DNA of 34,790 bases, taken from NCBI GenBank assembly GCA_018608725.1, contig JABAZA010000055.1, forward strand, positions 1 to 34,790. Reading direction: 5' to 3'. This DNA is from Flavobacteriaceae bacterium. GTDB taxonomy: Bacteria; Bacteroidota; Bacteroidia; Flavobacteriales; Flavobacteriaceae. Position 1 is the stretch's first letter, and every line of letters starts with the position of its first letter. Position numbers and translations under genes: made by a program. This document shows, piece by piece, positions 18,272-28,326 of the stretch. The notes under the pieces were generated by a model. The model saw nothing but the letters and a program-made list of their open reading frames with translations, did no database searches and was not told the origin of the DNA.

Positions 18272-18279
18272 TAGCTTTG
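18272..18279 (+). promoter_or_regulatory. Promoter -7 box for mraZ/dcw cluster
   Basis: TAGCTTTG is an exact TAnnTTTG match 34 nt before the GTG start of mraZ. TTG trinucleotides inside the upstream repeats lie 24 or 14 nt away, not at the usual 17-23 nt, so the -33 element is uncertain. Confidence 0.6.
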
Positions 18280-18313
18280 AAGTTAAGAATATAATAAATC
18301 AGAACACTGCAGC

Positions 18314-18781
18314 GTGAATACATTAATTGGAACATACGAATGTAAGGTAGATGCAAAAGGCAGGCTTATGCTGCCAGTTGCGTTTAAAAAGCAGCTTGCT
18401 TCTGTTACGGAAAAAGGCTTTGTTTTAAAGCGTGCCGTTTTTCAGCCCTGTTTAGAGTTATATCCAATGCAAGAGTGGGAGTCGATGATGCACAACGTCA
18501 ATAAGCTCAATCGATTCAAAAAGAAAAACAATGATTTTATCAGACGATTTACAGCAGGAGTCAAGTCTGTTGACTTAGATGTATCAGGACGACTGTTAAT
18601 TCCAAAAGACCTTGTAGGTTTTGCAGGAATCACTAAAGAAATTGTAGTGACTTCGGCAGTGAATATTATTGAAATTTGGGATAAAGATAAATACGAAAAG
18701 GCTATTGATGATGCTGCGAATGATTTTGCAGATTTAGCAGAAGATGTAATGGGACAAGACGATGCAGATAGATTATCATAA
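18314..18781 (+). CDS. mraZ: Division/cell wall cluster transcriptional regulator MraZ
   Basis: DNA-binding regulator with two tandem SpoVT/AbrB-like domains, 155 residues. The first holds TYECKVDAKGRLMLP (about 7-21) and the second SVDLDVSGRLLIPKDLVG (about 82-99), each with the DXXGR signature. MraZ assembles into rings and binds promoter repeats to control the dcw operon. The start is GTG; there is no in-frame ATG between an upstream stop at 18284 and this codon, and the N-terminus then reads MNTLIGTYECKVD as expected. It overlaps rsmH by 20 nt. Three tandem repeats lie upstream in the place expected for its operator. Confidence 0.96.
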   Translation: MNTLIGTYECKVDAKGRLMLPVAFKKQLASVTEKGFVLKRAVFQPCLELYPMQEWESMMHNVNKLNRFKKKNNDFIRRFTAGVKSVDLDVSGRLLIPKDLVGFAGITKEIVVTSAVNIIEIWDKDKYEKAIDDAANDFADLAEDVMGQDDADRLS

Positions 18782-19670
18782 CCCTGTATTACTCAGCGAA
18801 ACCGTTGAGGGATTAAATATTAAGGAAGACGGTATTTATGTAGATGTGACATTTGGAGGTGGAGGTCATAGCAGAAAAATACTTGAATCTTTGGGTTCAA
18901 AAGGAAGGTTAATTGCCTTTGATCAGGACAAAGACGCTCTTTTAAATACAATAGAGGACTCTCGATTTTTATTGATAAATGAGAACTTCAGATATGTGAA
19001 ACGCTTTTTGAGATTCCATGGCATTAAATCTGTTGATGGAATTTTAGCTGATTTTGGAGTTTCCTCGCATCAATTTGATGAAGCTGACAGGGGGTTTTCA
19101 ATCCGATTTGATGCTCAATTAGATATGCGGATGAATCAACAAGATAGCCTTTCGGCACATTCGTTGGTAAACACCTATGAAGAGGAAGATTTGAAACGTG
19201 TGTTTTGGCAGTATGGAGAATTAAGGACAGCTCCAGCCTTGGCAAAAACCATTGTAGCCGCAAGAGCCGAAAAAGAAATAGAAACCACCTTTGAGTTGAA
19301 AGCTGTTTTAAAAAAACACCTTCCGAATGGAAGAGAAAATAAAATTTTAGCACAGATATATCAAGCAATTCGGATTGAAGTGAATCAAGAAATTGAGGCT
19401 CTTAAAGCGTTTTTATTACAAACTCCAGAGTTGTTAAATGAAGGAGGACGATTGAGTGTTATATCCTATCACTCTTTAGAAGATCGATTGGTTAAACGAT
19501 TTATAAGAAACGGCTTGTTTGAAGGAGAACCAGAAAGAGATGTATTTGGGAATTTTGAAGTTCCACTAAAGAAAGTAGGGGGTTTGATTGTTCCAGATGC
19601 AAAAGAAATAAAACTAAATAACAGAGCACGTAGTGCTAAACTAAGGATTGCTGAGAAGCTAAATACATAA
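18762..19670 (+). CDS. rsmH: 16S rRNA (cytosine(1402)-N(4))-methyltransferase
   Basis: S-adenosylmethionine-dependent methyltransferase (RsmH/MraW) that modifies the 16S rRNA P-site residue C1402. 302 residues. Family motifs: YHNPVLLSETVEGL at the N-terminus, SAM loop DVTFGGGGHSRKIL (28-41), LIAFDQDKDAL, ADFGVSSHQFDEADRGFS, VISYHSLEDRLVKRF and the C-terminal NNRARSAKLRIAEK. The ATG lies 20 nt inside mraZ in another frame, indicating tight coupling. Second gene of the dcw cluster in nearly all bacteria that have it. Confidence 0.97.
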   Translation: MQIDYHNPVLLSETVEGLNIKEDGIYVDVTFGGGGHSRKILESLGSKGRLIAFDQDKDALLNTIEDSRFLLINENFRYVKRFLRFHGIKSVDGILADFGVSSHQFDEADRGFSIRFDAQLDMRMNQQDSLSAHSLVNTYEEEDLKRVFWQYGELRTAPALAKTIVAARAEKEIETTFELKAVLKKHLPNGRENKILAQIYQAIRIEVNQEIEALKAFLLQTPELLNEGGRLSVISYHSLEDRLVKRFIRNGLFEGEPERDVFGNFEVPLKKVGGLIVPDAKEIKLNNRARSAKLRIAEKLNT

Positions 19671-19678
19671 TCAGACGA

Positions 19679-19999
19679 ATGAAAAACAAGATATACAATA
19701 TTTTAAAAGGAACCTTTCTCGTGAGCGATGGAGCTTTTAAAAATTGGCGTCTGATTTTCTTTTTTTTAGCCCTTGCACTCGGAATGATTGCAAGTTCTCA
19801 TAATGCAGATAGTAAAGTCTATAAAATTGCAAGGCTCAATGAGCAGGTGAAAGCCTACCGTTCAACCTATGTAGAAACTCGTGCGCAATTGATGGAATTG
19901 AAAATGGAATCGGTGATCCGAAAGCGCTTGTCAGGACTAGGAATTAAACCATCGTCCAATCCACCTTTTAAAATCATCATTAACTCAAAAACTAATTAA
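19679..19999 (+). CDS. ftsL: FtsL-like divisome protein
   Basis: Small bitopic membrane protein, 106 residues, in the position always held by ftsL between rsmH and the PBP gene. A short cytoplasmic N-terminus is followed by one transmembrane helix (about 24-41, RLIFFFLALALGMIASSH). A heptad-like periplasmic region (about 48-85, ARLNEQVKAYRSTYVETRAQ onward) then ends in a short tail. FtsL forms the FtsQ-FtsL-FtsB bridge that activates FtsW-FtsI. Sequence conservation in this family is low, so the call depends on size, topology and position. Confidence 0.85.
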   Translation: MKNKIYNILKGTFLVSDGAFKNWRLIFFFLALALGMIASSHNADSKVYKIARLNEQVKAYRSTYVETRAQLMELKMESVIRKRLSGLGIKPSSNPPFKIIINSKTN

Positions 20000-20003
20000 T
20001 TTA

Positions 20004-22013
20004 ATGCAATCAACTGAAAAGTCTATAATGAACAAACTGTACTTCACAAGTGGAGCGATGTTCATTTTTGCGCTTTTGGTAGTGTATAAATTAGTTACAA
20101 TTCAATTTGTTGAAGGCGATCAGTACCGCAGTATTGCAGATAACCGAACGATTAAAGACGACATCATTCCAGCAAATCGTGGGAACGTGTATTCTGTTGG
20201 AGGGAGTTTGTTGGCAACTTCTGTACCTAAGTATGATATCCGCATTGATTTAGTAACCCCGAGTCATAAAAATTACGAAGCGTTCATAGAGCCTTTATGC
20301 GATTCGTTGGCAAGTTTTTATAATACATCGTCTGAGGAATATAAACGTAAGTTGCGTTTAGCTCGAGAAAATAAAAACCGCTACTTTCTGTTGGCACGTA
20401 ATTTAGATTACTCCCAGTATCTGCAATTTAGAGATTTTCCATTGTTGAATTTAGGTGCTTTCAAAGGAGGGCTTATAGTCGAGCAAACAACAAAACGCGA
20501 TTATCCAATGGGATCCATTGCACAACGGTTGATTGGTTATGAGCGTTTTGATGATCAAGGCAATGTAACCCGTGTTGGGATTGATGGTGCTTTTGGCGAA
20601 AAATATTTGAGAGGTGAAGACGGTAAGAGACGTAAACAAAAAATAGGGAAAGGGCAGTGGAAACCAATTGAAGATTATAATCAAGTGGAACCTCAAGATG
20701 GCTATGATGTTTATACAACCATTGATGTTAATATTCAAGATATAGCCCACCATGCACTTTTGGAGCAATTGGAATACTATAAAGCCGATCATGGAACTGT
20801 GGTTGTTATGGAAACCAAAACAGGCGAAATACGCGCCATTTCTAATTTGGGTCGAAACAAAGAAGGACTGTATTATGAACGTCTTAACTATGCAGTTGGT
20901 GAATCGCACGAGCCTGGATCAACTTTTAAGCTCATGGCCTTGGCAGTCGCTTTAGAAGACAGGGTTATTGATACCACCACAATGGTAGATACTAAAAAAG
21001 GGGTGTTGTCCTATTATGGTAAAAAAGTAAAAGATTCTAAAAAAGGGGGGTATGGCAACATTTCGGTCGCAAAAGCCTTTGAAGTATCTTCTAATACAGG
21101 AATCGTAAAGGCGATTCACAATGCGTATAAAGAAAATCCTCAAAAATTTGTGGATGGATTGTACAGAATGAACCTTAAAGACTCTCTAGGACTTCCACTT
21201 ATAGGAGAAGGAAAGTCGATTATTCCAGATCCAAGAATTAAAAATGGACGTTGGAGCGGTATTGCACTGCAATGGATGGCGTATGGATATGGCGTTTCTT
21301 TTACACCGCTTCAAACCCTGACATTTTATAATGCCATTGCAAATGATGGAGTTATGGTACGCCCAAAGTTTTTACGTGAAATTAAAGAAATTGACACTTC
21401 CATAGAAACCTTTAGTACCGAAGTTATTAATCCTCGAATTTGTTCCGAAGAAACGGTTTTAAAACTACAACAACTTCTTAAAAATGTGGTAGAAAAAGAG
21501 CATGGAACTGGGCATGGTTTGTACTCCGATAAATTTTCTATGGCAGGCAAAACAGGAACCTGTCAAAAGGATTATGTAAATAAAGATCAGTTGAATTATA
21601 TCTCCTCATTTTCAGGTTATTTCCCTGCGGATGATCCAAAATATTCATGTATTGTAGTCATTCATGAACCCGATAAAAGTGTTGGGTATTATGGCGCTGA
21701 TGTGGCAGGACCGGTATTCAAAAAAATTGCACAAAAGATTTTTACAGATGCTCCTGTAATTGATGAGATAAATGACCTCAATCAAAAGTCGGAAACAGTT
21801 AAAGCAAGTTATGATAATTATTATGCTGTAGCTCAAAAATATAAAACGATCATGCCTAATTTAAAAGGGATGTCGGCTATGGATGCAATTTCTATTTTAG
21901 AAAACATGGGTTTAAAGGTAAGAACTCAGGGTAACGGAACCGTTTCAAAACAATCGGTAAAAAGTGGTCAAAAAGTAAAACCTCAATCTGTAATAACGCT
22001 CGTCTTATCATGA
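20004..22013 (+). CDS. ftsI: Septal peptidoglycan transpeptidase (class B PBP) with one PASTA domain
   Basis: Division-specific penicillin-binding protein that cross-links septal peptidoglycan; 669 residues. One transmembrane helix (about 12-34) anchors it. A dimerisation/pedestal domain (about 50-220) precedes the transpeptidase domain. Active-site motifs: Ser306 in STFK (306-309), SSN (362-364) and KTG (516-518). The last 60 residues form one PASTA domain (from about IMPNLKGMSAMDAISIL), which E. coli FtsI lacks. An alternative start at 20028 (MNKLYFTSG) would remove 8 residues. It overlaps murE by 4 nt (ATGA), showing coupling. Confidence 0.95.
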   Translation: MQSTEKSIMNKLYFTSGAMFIFALLVVYKLVTIQFVEGDQYRSIADNRTIKDDIIPANRGNVYSVGGSLLATSVPKYDIRIDLVTPSHKNYEAFIEPLCDSLASFYNTSSEEYKRKLRLARENKNRYFLLARNLDYSQYLQFRDFPLLNLGAFKGGLIVEQTTKRDYPMGSIAQRLIGYERFDDQGNVTRVGIDGAFGEKYLRGEDGKRRKQKIGKGQWKPIEDYNQVEPQDGYDVYTTIDVNIQDIAHHALLEQLEYYKADHGTVVVMETKTGEIRAISNLGRNKEGLYYERLNYAVGESHEPGSTFKLMALAVALEDRVIDTTTMVDTKKGVLSYYGKKVKDSKKGGYGNISVAKAFEVSSNTGIVKAIHNAYKENPQKFVDGLYRMNLKDSLGLPLIGEGKSIIPDPRIKNGRWSGIALQWMAYGYGVSFTPLQTLTFYNAIANDGVMVRPKFLREIKEIDTSIETFSTEVINPRICSEETVLKLQQLLKNVVEKEHGTGHGLYSDKFSMAGKTGTCQKDYVNKDQLNYISSFSGYFPADDPKYSCIVVIHEPDKSVGYYGADVAGPVFKKIAQKIFTDAPVIDEINDLNQKSETVKASYDNYYAVAQKYKTIMPNLKGMSAMDAISILENMGLKVRTQGNGTVSKQSVKSGQKVKPQSVITLVLS

Positions 22014-23473
22014 AGAATCTAAAAAACATATTACAGAAAATTCCCGTTGAGAAAATCATTGGATCTGATAATCGATCGATTTCTAGCATACAATACGATT
22101 CTCGAAGTGTTGAGCAGAACAGTCTTTTTGTGGCGATTAATGGAGGTGTTTTTGATGGTCATACGTTTATTTCTAAAGCAATTGATCAGGGAGCAGTAGT
22201 CATTGTTTGTGAAAACTTACCCGAAGAATTAGTTGCTGAGATTACCTATATAAAAGTTAAGAGTGCAGCAAGAGCCTTGGCACTTATGGCATCTAACTAC
22301 TATGCTAACCCTTCCAAAAATTTAAAACTAATTGGAATTACTGGAACCAATGGTAAAACCACTGTTGCAACACTTCTTTATGAATTATTTAAACAAGCAG
22401 GTTATAAAGTAGGGCTTATTTCTACCGTAAAAATCATGGTGGATAGCGAAACATTTTCTGCTACACATACCACTCCTGATCCTGTAGTGATCAATTCGTA
22501 TTTAAGTCAAATGAACTCTCAAGGAGTTGAGTTTTGTTTTATGGAAGTCAGTTCCCATGGAATTCATCAATATAGAACAGAAGGATTGCATTTCGAGGGG
22601 GGTGTCTTTACTAACCTTTCTCATGATCATTTGGATTATCACGCTTCATTTGCAGATTATAGAGATGTAAAAAAATCATTTTTCGATCAATTGCCGGCAA
22701 CTGCATTTGCTCTTGTAAACGCCGATGATAAAAACGGGTTGGTTATGCTTCAAAATACCAAAGCCAAGCAATCGACCTATGCTTTAAAAAGTTATGCAAA
22801 TTACCGTGTTCAGATTTTGGAAAATCAATTTAGTGGACTATTGTTAAAGATAAATGACAGCGAAGTATGGGTAAAATTAATAGGTGATTTTAATGCGTAT
22901 AACTTAACTGCGATTTATGGTACTGCCGAACTTTTGGGATTAAAATCAGATGAGATCTTGCGTATAATGAGTGCTCTTGACAATGTTAATGGAAGGTTTG
23001 AGTACTTTAAATCAGACGCTAATATTACAGCTATTATCGATTACGCTCACACCCCAGATGCTCTTAAAAATGTATTGGAAACAATAAATACAATTCGATC
23101 CAAAAATGAAACACTGATTACAGTGGTTGGATGTGGTGGTGACCGAGATCGTTCTAAGCGTCCAAAAATGGCACATATTGCGTCTGCATTGAGTACTAAA
23201 GTTATTTTCACAAGTGACAATCCAAGGTCAGAAGACCCAGATAAAATTATTTCTGAAATGGAAGTTGGTGTCGAAGCACAGAACTCTAAAAAAACCATGT
23301 CAATTACAAATCGTAAGCAAGCAATTAAAACCGCTTGTCAGTTAGCTCAGTCTAATGACATCATTCTTGTTGCTGGGAAAGGGCATGAAACCTATCAAGA
23401 GGTCAATGGGGTTAGAAGTGATTTTAATGACTATAAAATAACGGAAGAATTTCTAATACAATTAAACAAATAA
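22010..23473 (+). CDS. murE: UDP-MurNAc-tripeptide synthetase, meso-DAP-adding (MurE)
   Basis: Cytoplasmic Mur ligase adding the third stem-peptide residue to UDP-MurNAc-L-Ala-D-Glu; 487 residues. The ATP-binding loop is TGTNGKT (111-117). The substrate-selecting motif DNPR (403-406, in SDNPRSEDP) is that of meso-diaminopimelate ligases and not of lysine ligases, so the peptidoglycan should be DAP-type. Other marks are THTTPDP, EVSSHG and the C-terminal AGKGHETYQ. It overlaps ftsI by 4 nt and is followed one base later by mraY. No murF lies next to it, unlike in E. coli. Confidence 0.97.
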   Translation: MKNLKNILQKIPVEKIIGSDNRSISSIQYDSRSVEQNSLFVAINGGVFDGHTFISKAIDQGAVVIVCENLPEELVAEITYIKVKSAARALALMASNYYANPSKNLKLIGITGTNGKTTVATLLYELFKQAGYKVGLISTVKIMVDSETFSATHTTPDPVVINSYLSQMNSQGVEFCFMEVSSHGIHQYRTEGLHFEGGVFTNLSHDHLDYHASFADYRDVKKSFFDQLPATAFALVNADDKNGLVMLQNTKAKQSTYALKSYANYRVQILENQFSGLLLKINDSEVWVKLIGDFNAYNLTAIYGTAELLGLKSDEILRIMSALDNVNGRFEYFKSDANITAIIDYAHTPDALKNVLETINTIRSKNETLITVVGCGGDRDRSKRPKMAHIASALSTKVIFTSDNPRSEDPDKIISEMEVGVEAQNSKKTMSITNRKQAIKTACQLAQSNDIILVAGKGHETYQEVNGVRSDFNDYKITEEFLIQLNK

Positions 23474-23474
23474 T

Positions 23475-24707
23475 ATGCTGTACTATTTATTCAAATATTT
23501 AGAAGAATCGCACCAATTTCCAGGAGCCTCTCTTTTTGGGTTTATAACCTTTAGGGCAGCAGTTGCAATTATTTTATCATTAATGATTTCAACCATTTTT
23601 GGGAAACGCATTATTCGTTTTCTTCAAAAACAACAAGTTGGAGAAACTATTCGTGATTTAGGATTAGAAGGTCAAAAAGAAAAGGCGGGCACACCAACCA
23701 TGGGAGGGTTGATTATTATTTTATCCACTCTAATTCCTGTTGTATTATTAGCCAAGTTAGATAATATTTATATCATTTTACTTCTCATTACTACCTTATG
23801 GATGGGGGTGATAGGATTTATAGACGACTATATTAAAAAATTCAAAAATGATAAAGAAGGCCTCAAAGGTCGATTTAAAGTATTAGGTCAAATTGGATTG
23901 GGAATCATTGTCGGAACAACTCTATATTTTCATGACGATGTAACAATTAAAGAAAAAATTCCAGCCAATATACAGGTTGAAACTGCAGCGAGTCAACAGT
24001 CGACAATTCAGTTTTACCCAGAAACAAAATCGACCAAAACAACCATCCCTTTTGTGAAATCAAACGAATTTAATTATGCCGATTTGATCACTTGGATTCA
24101 TCCAGGTTTAGAAAAACATGCATGGATTGTATTTGTTTTAGTTGTTATTTTTATTATCACAGCCGTTTCAAATGGTGCCAACCTAACCGATGGTATTGAT
24201 GGTTTGGCAGCAGGAACCTCGGCAATCATTGTATTGACCTTAGGAATTTTTGCTTGGGTATCAGGAAATATAATTTTCTCTGATTATTTAAATATTATGT
24301 ACATCCCAAGGGTAGAAGAAATTACCATATATATTGCTGCGTTTGTAGGTGCGTTGATTGGTTTTCTTTGGTATAACACCTTTCCAGCACAAGTATTTAT
24401 GGGAGATACAGGCAGTTTGACAATCGGCGGAATCATTGCAGTCATTGCCATTGCCGTCCGAAAAGAATGGTTGATTCCTGTGTTGTGTGGAATCTTTTTA
24501 GCAGAAAATTTATCAGTGGTATTACAAGTTAGTTACTTTAAATATACCAGAAAAAAATATGGCGAAGGTCGACGCATTTTTAAGATGTCCCCTTTGCATC
24601 ATCATTACCAAAAATTAGGCTACCACGAAAGCAAAATTGTCACCCGTTTTTGGATTGTGGGAATTTTGTTGGCCATTTTAACCATTGTCACTCTGAAAAT
24701 TCGATAG
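23475..24707 (+). CDS. mraY: Phospho-N-acetylmuramoyl-pentapeptide-transferase
   Basis: Polytopic membrane enzyme that transfers phospho-MurNAc-pentapeptide to undecaprenyl phosphate, giving lipid I. 410 residues, about 50 longer than the E. coli protein. Motifs: GTPTMGG (72-78), Asp117-Asp118 in [21 protein letters not shown] (236-247), [11 protein letters not shown] and the C-terminal [10 protein letters not shown]. The extra length is a hydrophilic insertion at about residues 153-210 between two membrane helices, which I believe is usual in Bacteroidota MraY. The gene starts one base after murE and abuts murD exactly. Confidence 0.97.
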   Translation: MLYYLFKYLEESHQFPGASLFGFITFRAAVAIILSLMISTIFGKRIIRFLQKQQVGETIRDLGLEGQKEKAGTPTMGGLIIILSTLIPVVLLAKLDNIYIILLLITTLWMGVIGFIDDYIKKFKNDKEGLKGRFKVLGQIGLGIIVGTTLYFHDDVTIKEKIPANIQVETAASQQSTIQFYPETKSTKTTIPFVKSNEFNYADLITWIHPGLEKHAWIVFVLVVIFIITAVSNGANLTDGIDGLAAGTSAIIVLTLGIFAWVSGNIIFSDYLNIMYIPRVEEITIYIAAFVGALIGFLWYNTFPAQVFMGDTGSLTIGGIIAVIAIAVRKEWLIPVLCGIFLAENLSVVLQVSYFKYTRKKYGEGRRIFKMSPLHHHYQKLGYHESKIVTRFWIVGILLAILTIVTLKIR

Positions 24708-26039
24708 ATGAAACGATTGGTGGTTCTTGGTGGAGGCGAAAGTGGCGTAGGTGCTGCTCTGTTAGGAAAAGAAAAAGAGTACAACGTATTTCTTTCTGAT
24801 GCTGGAAAGATTACGAAAAAATATAAAGACGTTCTTAGACATAATGAGATTGAATGGGAAGATGAAGGGCATACCGAGTCCAAGATTTTAAACGCAGATA
24901 TAGTGGTTAAAAGTCCTGGAATTCCAGATCACATTCCACTGATTCAAAAATTAAATGCAGCTTCTATTTCTGTGATTTCTGAAATTGAATTTGCGGCATT
25001 ATTTACAAGTGCCAACATCATTGGAATTACGGGAAGTAATGGAAAGACCACGACAACACTGATGGTTCATCAGATATTAAGTCATGCTGGATTGGATGTA
25101 GCAATTGGGGGAAATATCGGCGATAGTTTTGCGAAGCAAGTCCTAAACAACAATACTAACTACGTTTTGGAACTGAGTAGTTTTCAGTTAGATGGAATAG
25201 AAAAATTCAGACCACACATTGCGATTATTACCAATATTACACCGGATCACTTGGATCGCTATGATTATAAATTTGAAAACTATATCGCTTCAAAGTTTAG
25301 AATCGCAATGAATCAAACCTCGAAGGATTATTTGATATATGATTCAGATGATGAGGTTATTGTATCCTATTTAAAGACCCATAACATTCAATCGACATTA
25401 GTGCCTTTTTCGCTAACAAGAAAAGTCACAAACGGAACTTATTTAGAACAAAATAATATAATAATAGAATTTAATAATAGAGACATCATTATGCCAACAA
25501 CAACCTTAGCTTTAGAAGGAAAGCACAACATCAAAAATGCGATGGCTGCTTCGACTGTTGCACACCTGTTAAAAATCAGAAATGCAACGATTAGAGAAAG
25601 TCTCGAAGGATTTCAAGGTGCAGAGCATCGCTTGGAACAGGTTCTTACAATCAATAAAGTTCAGTATGTAAATGATTCCAAGGCCACTAATGTAAATGCG
25701 ACCTATTATGCCTTAGAGAGTATGAACACGCCTACGGTTTGGATTGTAGGAGGAGTCGATAAAGGAAATGATTACAAGGCATTGTTTCCATTTGTCAATG
25801 AAAAAGTCAAGGCTATTATTTGTTTAGGAAAAGATAACGAAGCATTATTTGATGCCTTCGGAACTATGGTGGAAAACATCATAGAAACACAGTCTATGAG
25901 CGAAGCGGTTCAAATCGCTTATAAAATTGCTACTGCTGGGGAATCAGTATTGTTATCTCCTGCCTGTGCTAGTTTTGATTTATTTGAAAATTATGAAGAC
26001 CGCGGTCATCAATTTAAAGCCGCTGTAAGACAACTATAA
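24708..26039 (+). CDS. murD: UDP-N-acetylmuramoylalanine--D-glutamate ligase
   Basis: Cytoplasmic Mur ligase adding D-glutamate to UDP-MurNAc-L-Ala; 443 residues. The N-terminal dinucleotide-like fold begins LVVLGGGESGVGAA; the ATP loop is GITGSNGKTTTT (about 105-116). Further motifs are LELSSFQLDG, NITPDHLDRY, GKHNIKNAMAA, EHRLEQV, VNDSKATN and the C-terminal LSPACASFDLFENYEDRG, which is very characteristic of MurD. It begins directly after the mraY stop and its stop shares one base with the ftsW start. Confidence 0.97.
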   Translation: MKRLVVLGGGESGVGAALLGKEKEYNVFLSDAGKITKKYKDVLRHNEIEWEDEGHTESKILNADIVVKSPGIPDHIPLIQKLNAASISVISEIEFAALFTSANIIGITGSNGKTTTTLMVHQILSHAGLDVAIGGNIGDSFAKQVLNNNTNYVLELSSFQLDGIEKFRPHIAIITNITPDHLDRYDYKFENYIASKFRIAMNQTSKDYLIYDSDDEVIVSYLKTHNIQSTLVPFSLTRKVTNGTYLEQNNIIIEFNNRDIIMPTTTLALEGKHNIKNAMAASTVAHLLKIRNATIRESLEGFQGAEHRLEQVLTINKVQYVNDSKATNVNATYYALESMNTPTVWIVGGVDKGNDYKALFPFVNEKVKAIICLGKDNEALFDAFGTMVENIIETQSMSEAVQIAYKIATAGESVLLSPACASFDLFENYEDRGHQFKAAVRQL

Positions 26040-27232
26040 TGAAGGCACTATTTGATAACATAAAGGGAGATCGTATCATATGGGCTATTGCTGCTTTGTT
26101 GGCAATATTCTCGTTTTTACCAGTTTACAGTGCTGCAAGTAATTTAGCCTACATTGGAAACGGGAGCAATACCTTTAGTTATTTTATCAAGCACTTTGTG
26201 CATTTGTTTTTAGGATTTTCAATTATCTATGGAGTTCATAAAATTCCGTACCGTTATTTTAGAGGGCTTTCCTTAGTAATGATTCCAGTGATTTTAATAT
26301 TATTAGTTGTTACAATGCTACAAGGTTCAACCATAGGAGGAGCGAATGCAAGCCGTTGGATTCGTGTTCCAATAGTAGGATTTACATTTCAACCCTCAAC
26401 CTTGGCTGCTTTGGTATTAATGGTGTATGTAGCACGATATTTATCAAAAATTAAAGATATAGAACACTCTTTTAAAGACTCTATTTTACCACTGTGGATT
26501 CCTGTTTTTATAGTGTTAGGGTTGATTCTTCCTGCTAATTTTTCTACGGCAGCACTTATTTTTTCAATGGTGATTTTATTGACATTTTTAGGAGGGTATC
26601 CATTAAAATATTTATCGGTTATTATAGGCTCAGGTCTTTTAGTACTTATGTTTTTTGTGTTAACGGCGAAAGCTTTTCCAGATTTGATGCCAAATAGAGT
26701 TGATACTTGGACAAGTCGTATTACAAGCTTTATGGATCCGGATGTCACGGTAGAAGATTATCAAATTGAAAAAGCCAAAATTGCCATTGCTAGCGGAGGT
26801 ATTCAAGGATTGGGACCAGGTAAAAGCATTCAGAAAAACTTTTTACCACAATCATCATCTGATTTTATTTTCGCTATTATAATTGAAGAGTACGGCCTCA
26901 TAGGTGGCATGTGTTTGCTACTTCTATATCTGTGGTTGTTGTTTAGAATTGTAATAGTAGCTCAAAAGTCAGAAACTGTTTTTGGAAAATTATTATGCAT
27001 AGGGGTTGGAATTCCAATTGTGTTTCAAGCCTTAGTGAATATGGGAGTAGCGGTGCAGCTATTTCCTGTAACGGGACAAACATTACCGCTCATAAGTAGC
27101 GGGGGAACCTCTATTTGGGTGACTTGCTTGGCACTTGGAATTGTGTTAAGTGTGAGTAGCAAACGAGCTACTGAAAAAATACAAGAAGATGAAGATCCAC
27201 ATCCTTTAGAAATATTAAGCGAAGCACTTTAA
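26039..27232 (+). CDS. ftsW: Septal peptidoglycan glycosyltransferase FtsW (SEDS family)
   Basis: Polytopic membrane glycosyltransferase that polymerises lipid II at the septum together with FtsI. 397 residues with about ten hydrophobic segments. The N-terminal ASRWIRVP segment and the catalytic-loop region [17 protein letters not shown], with the presumed catalytic Asp275, are SEDS hallmarks, as is the C-terminal [13 protein letters not shown]. Position between murD and murG favours FtsW over RodA. It overlaps murD and murG by one base each. Confidence 0.96.
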   Translation: MKALFDNIKGDRIIWAIAALLAIFSFLPVYSAASNLAYIGNGSNTFSYFIKHFVHLFLGFSIIYGVHKIPYRYFRGLSLVMIPVILILLVVTMLQGSTIGGANASRWIRVPIVGFTFQPSTLAALVLMVYVARYLSKIKDIEHSFKDSILPLWIPVFIVLGLILPANFSTAALIFSMVILLTFLGGYPLKYLSVIIGSGLLVLMFFVLTAKAFPDLMPNRVDTWTSRITSFMDPDVTVEDYQIEKAKIAIASGGIQGLGPGKSIQKNFLPQSSSDFIFAIIIEEYGLIGGMCLLLLYLWLLFRIVIVAQKSETVFGKLLCIGVGIPIVFQALVNMGVAVQLFPVTGQTLPLISSGGTSIWVTCLALGIVLSVSSKRATEKIQEDEDPHPLEILSEAL

Positions 27233-28326
27233 TGAAGTCGTATAAAATCATATTATCAGGTGGAGGAACAGGGGGTCATATATACCCTGCGATTGCCATT
27301 GCAAACGAATTAAAAGCACGATTCCCAAAATCGGAGTTTTTGTTTGTGGGTGCAAACGATAAAATGGAAATGCAAAAAGTACCACAAGCAGGATACCCTA
27401 TTAAAGGGTTATGGATTGCAGGCATTCAAAGGCGACTGACATTTAAAAACGTATTATTTCCTCTTAAATTAGTGGTAAGTATGATTAAGTCCTTGGCAAT
27501 TGTAAATACATTTAAACCCAATGTTGTAATTGGAACAGGTGGTTTTGCCAGCGGACCTCTATTACAAGTGGCTGCAATGAAAGGTGTGCCAACATTGATT
27601 CAAGAGCAAAATTCCTTTCCAGGAATTACAAATAAATTATTATCCAAAAAAGTAAATAAAATATGTGTTGCATATGAAGGGCTGGAACGCTTTTTCCCAA
27701 AAGAAAAATTGATTTTAACCGGCAACCCAGTCCGACAAGATTTATTGGATTTAGATCAGAAATTAGCCGAAGCACAAGCGTTTTTTAAGTTAGACCCTAA
27801 CAAAAAAACACTGTTAGTATTAGGGGGGAGTTTGGGAGCACGTCGTATGAATCAGCTTATAGAATCCGAATTGGATTTTTTCAATGGTTTAGGGATTCAA
27901 ACAATATGGCAGTGTGGGAAGTTGTATTTCGATGATTACAATCAATTCAACACCTATCAGGATGTGCAAGTACATACGTTTCTAAATCGAATGGATTTAG
28001 CCTATGCTGCAGCCGATATTATCATATCAAGAGCAGGTGCCAGTTCTGTGTCCGAGCTTTGTGTTGTTGGAAAACCCGTAATTTTCATTCCCTCACCCAA
28101 TGTGTCAGAAGACCATCAAACCAAAAATGCATTAGCGGTTTCAGAAAAAAATGCCGCCTTAATACTAAGTGAAAAAGATTTGGAATCAAGTTTTGAGACG
28201 CAGTTCTCTACACTCATTGCATCTGAATCTCAACAATTAGAATTATCAACAAACATCAAAAAGTTAGCTTTAAAACAAGCAACCCAAACCATTGCCGATG
28301 AAATTGAAAAGCTGTTAAACAAATGA
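27232..28326 (+). CDS. murG: UDP-GlcNAc:lipid I GlcNAc transferase
   Basis: Membrane-associated GT-B glycosyltransferase (GT28) that adds GlcNAc to lipid I to form lipid II; 364 residues. The N-terminal glycine loop [12 protein letters not shown] (about 9-20) and GTGGFASGP bind the lipid-linked acceptor. The C-terminal domain carries [13 protein letters not shown] and the UDP-sugar site [12 protein letters not shown] with [10 protein letters not shown]. It overlaps ftsW by one base and murC by four (ATGA). Confidence 0.97.
   Translation: MKSYKIILSGGGTGGHIYPAIAIANELKARFPKSEFLFVGANDKMEMQKVPQAGYPIKGLWIAGIQRRLTFKNVLFPLKLVVSMIKSLAIVNTFKPNVVIGTGGFASGPLLQVAAMKGVPTLIQEQNSFPGITNKLLSKKVNKICVAYEGLERFFPKEKLILTGNPVRQDLLDLDQKLAEAQAFFKLDPNKKTLLVLGGSLGARRMNQLIESELDFFNGLGIQTIWQCGKLYFDDYNQFNTYQDVQVHTFLNRMDLAYAAADIIISRAGASSVSELCVVGKPVIFIPSPNVSEDHQTKNALAVSEKNAALILSEKDLESSFETQFSTLIASESQQLELSTNIKKLALKQATQTIADEIEKLLNK

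Larger units (their letters stand above)
17980..18313. promoter_or_regulatory. Divergent control region between hydrolase-engB and the dcw cluster
   Basis: A 334-nt AT-rich spacer with no credible ORF. It holds the minus-strand -7 box (18006-18013), a short inverted repeat TAGCG/CGCTA (18067-18071 with 18082-18086), a near-perfect 12-bp direct repeat (18188-18199 and 18208-18219), the three-copy 10-bp repeat (18236-18265) and the plus-strand -7 box (18272-18279). No transcription terminator is apparent within it. Confidence 0.6.

Noticed and set aside
19024-19368. Minus-strand 114-residue ORF
   Set aside because: Antisense to rsmH; composition is a codon-shadow artefact.
20451-20909. Minus-strand 152-residue ORF
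   Set aside because: Lies wholly inside ftsI on the other strand; its composition (Ile, Phe and His rich) is that of an antisense shadow and it has no recognisable domain.
26389-26748. Minus-strand 119-residue ORF
   Set aside because: Antisense to ftsW with no independent support.
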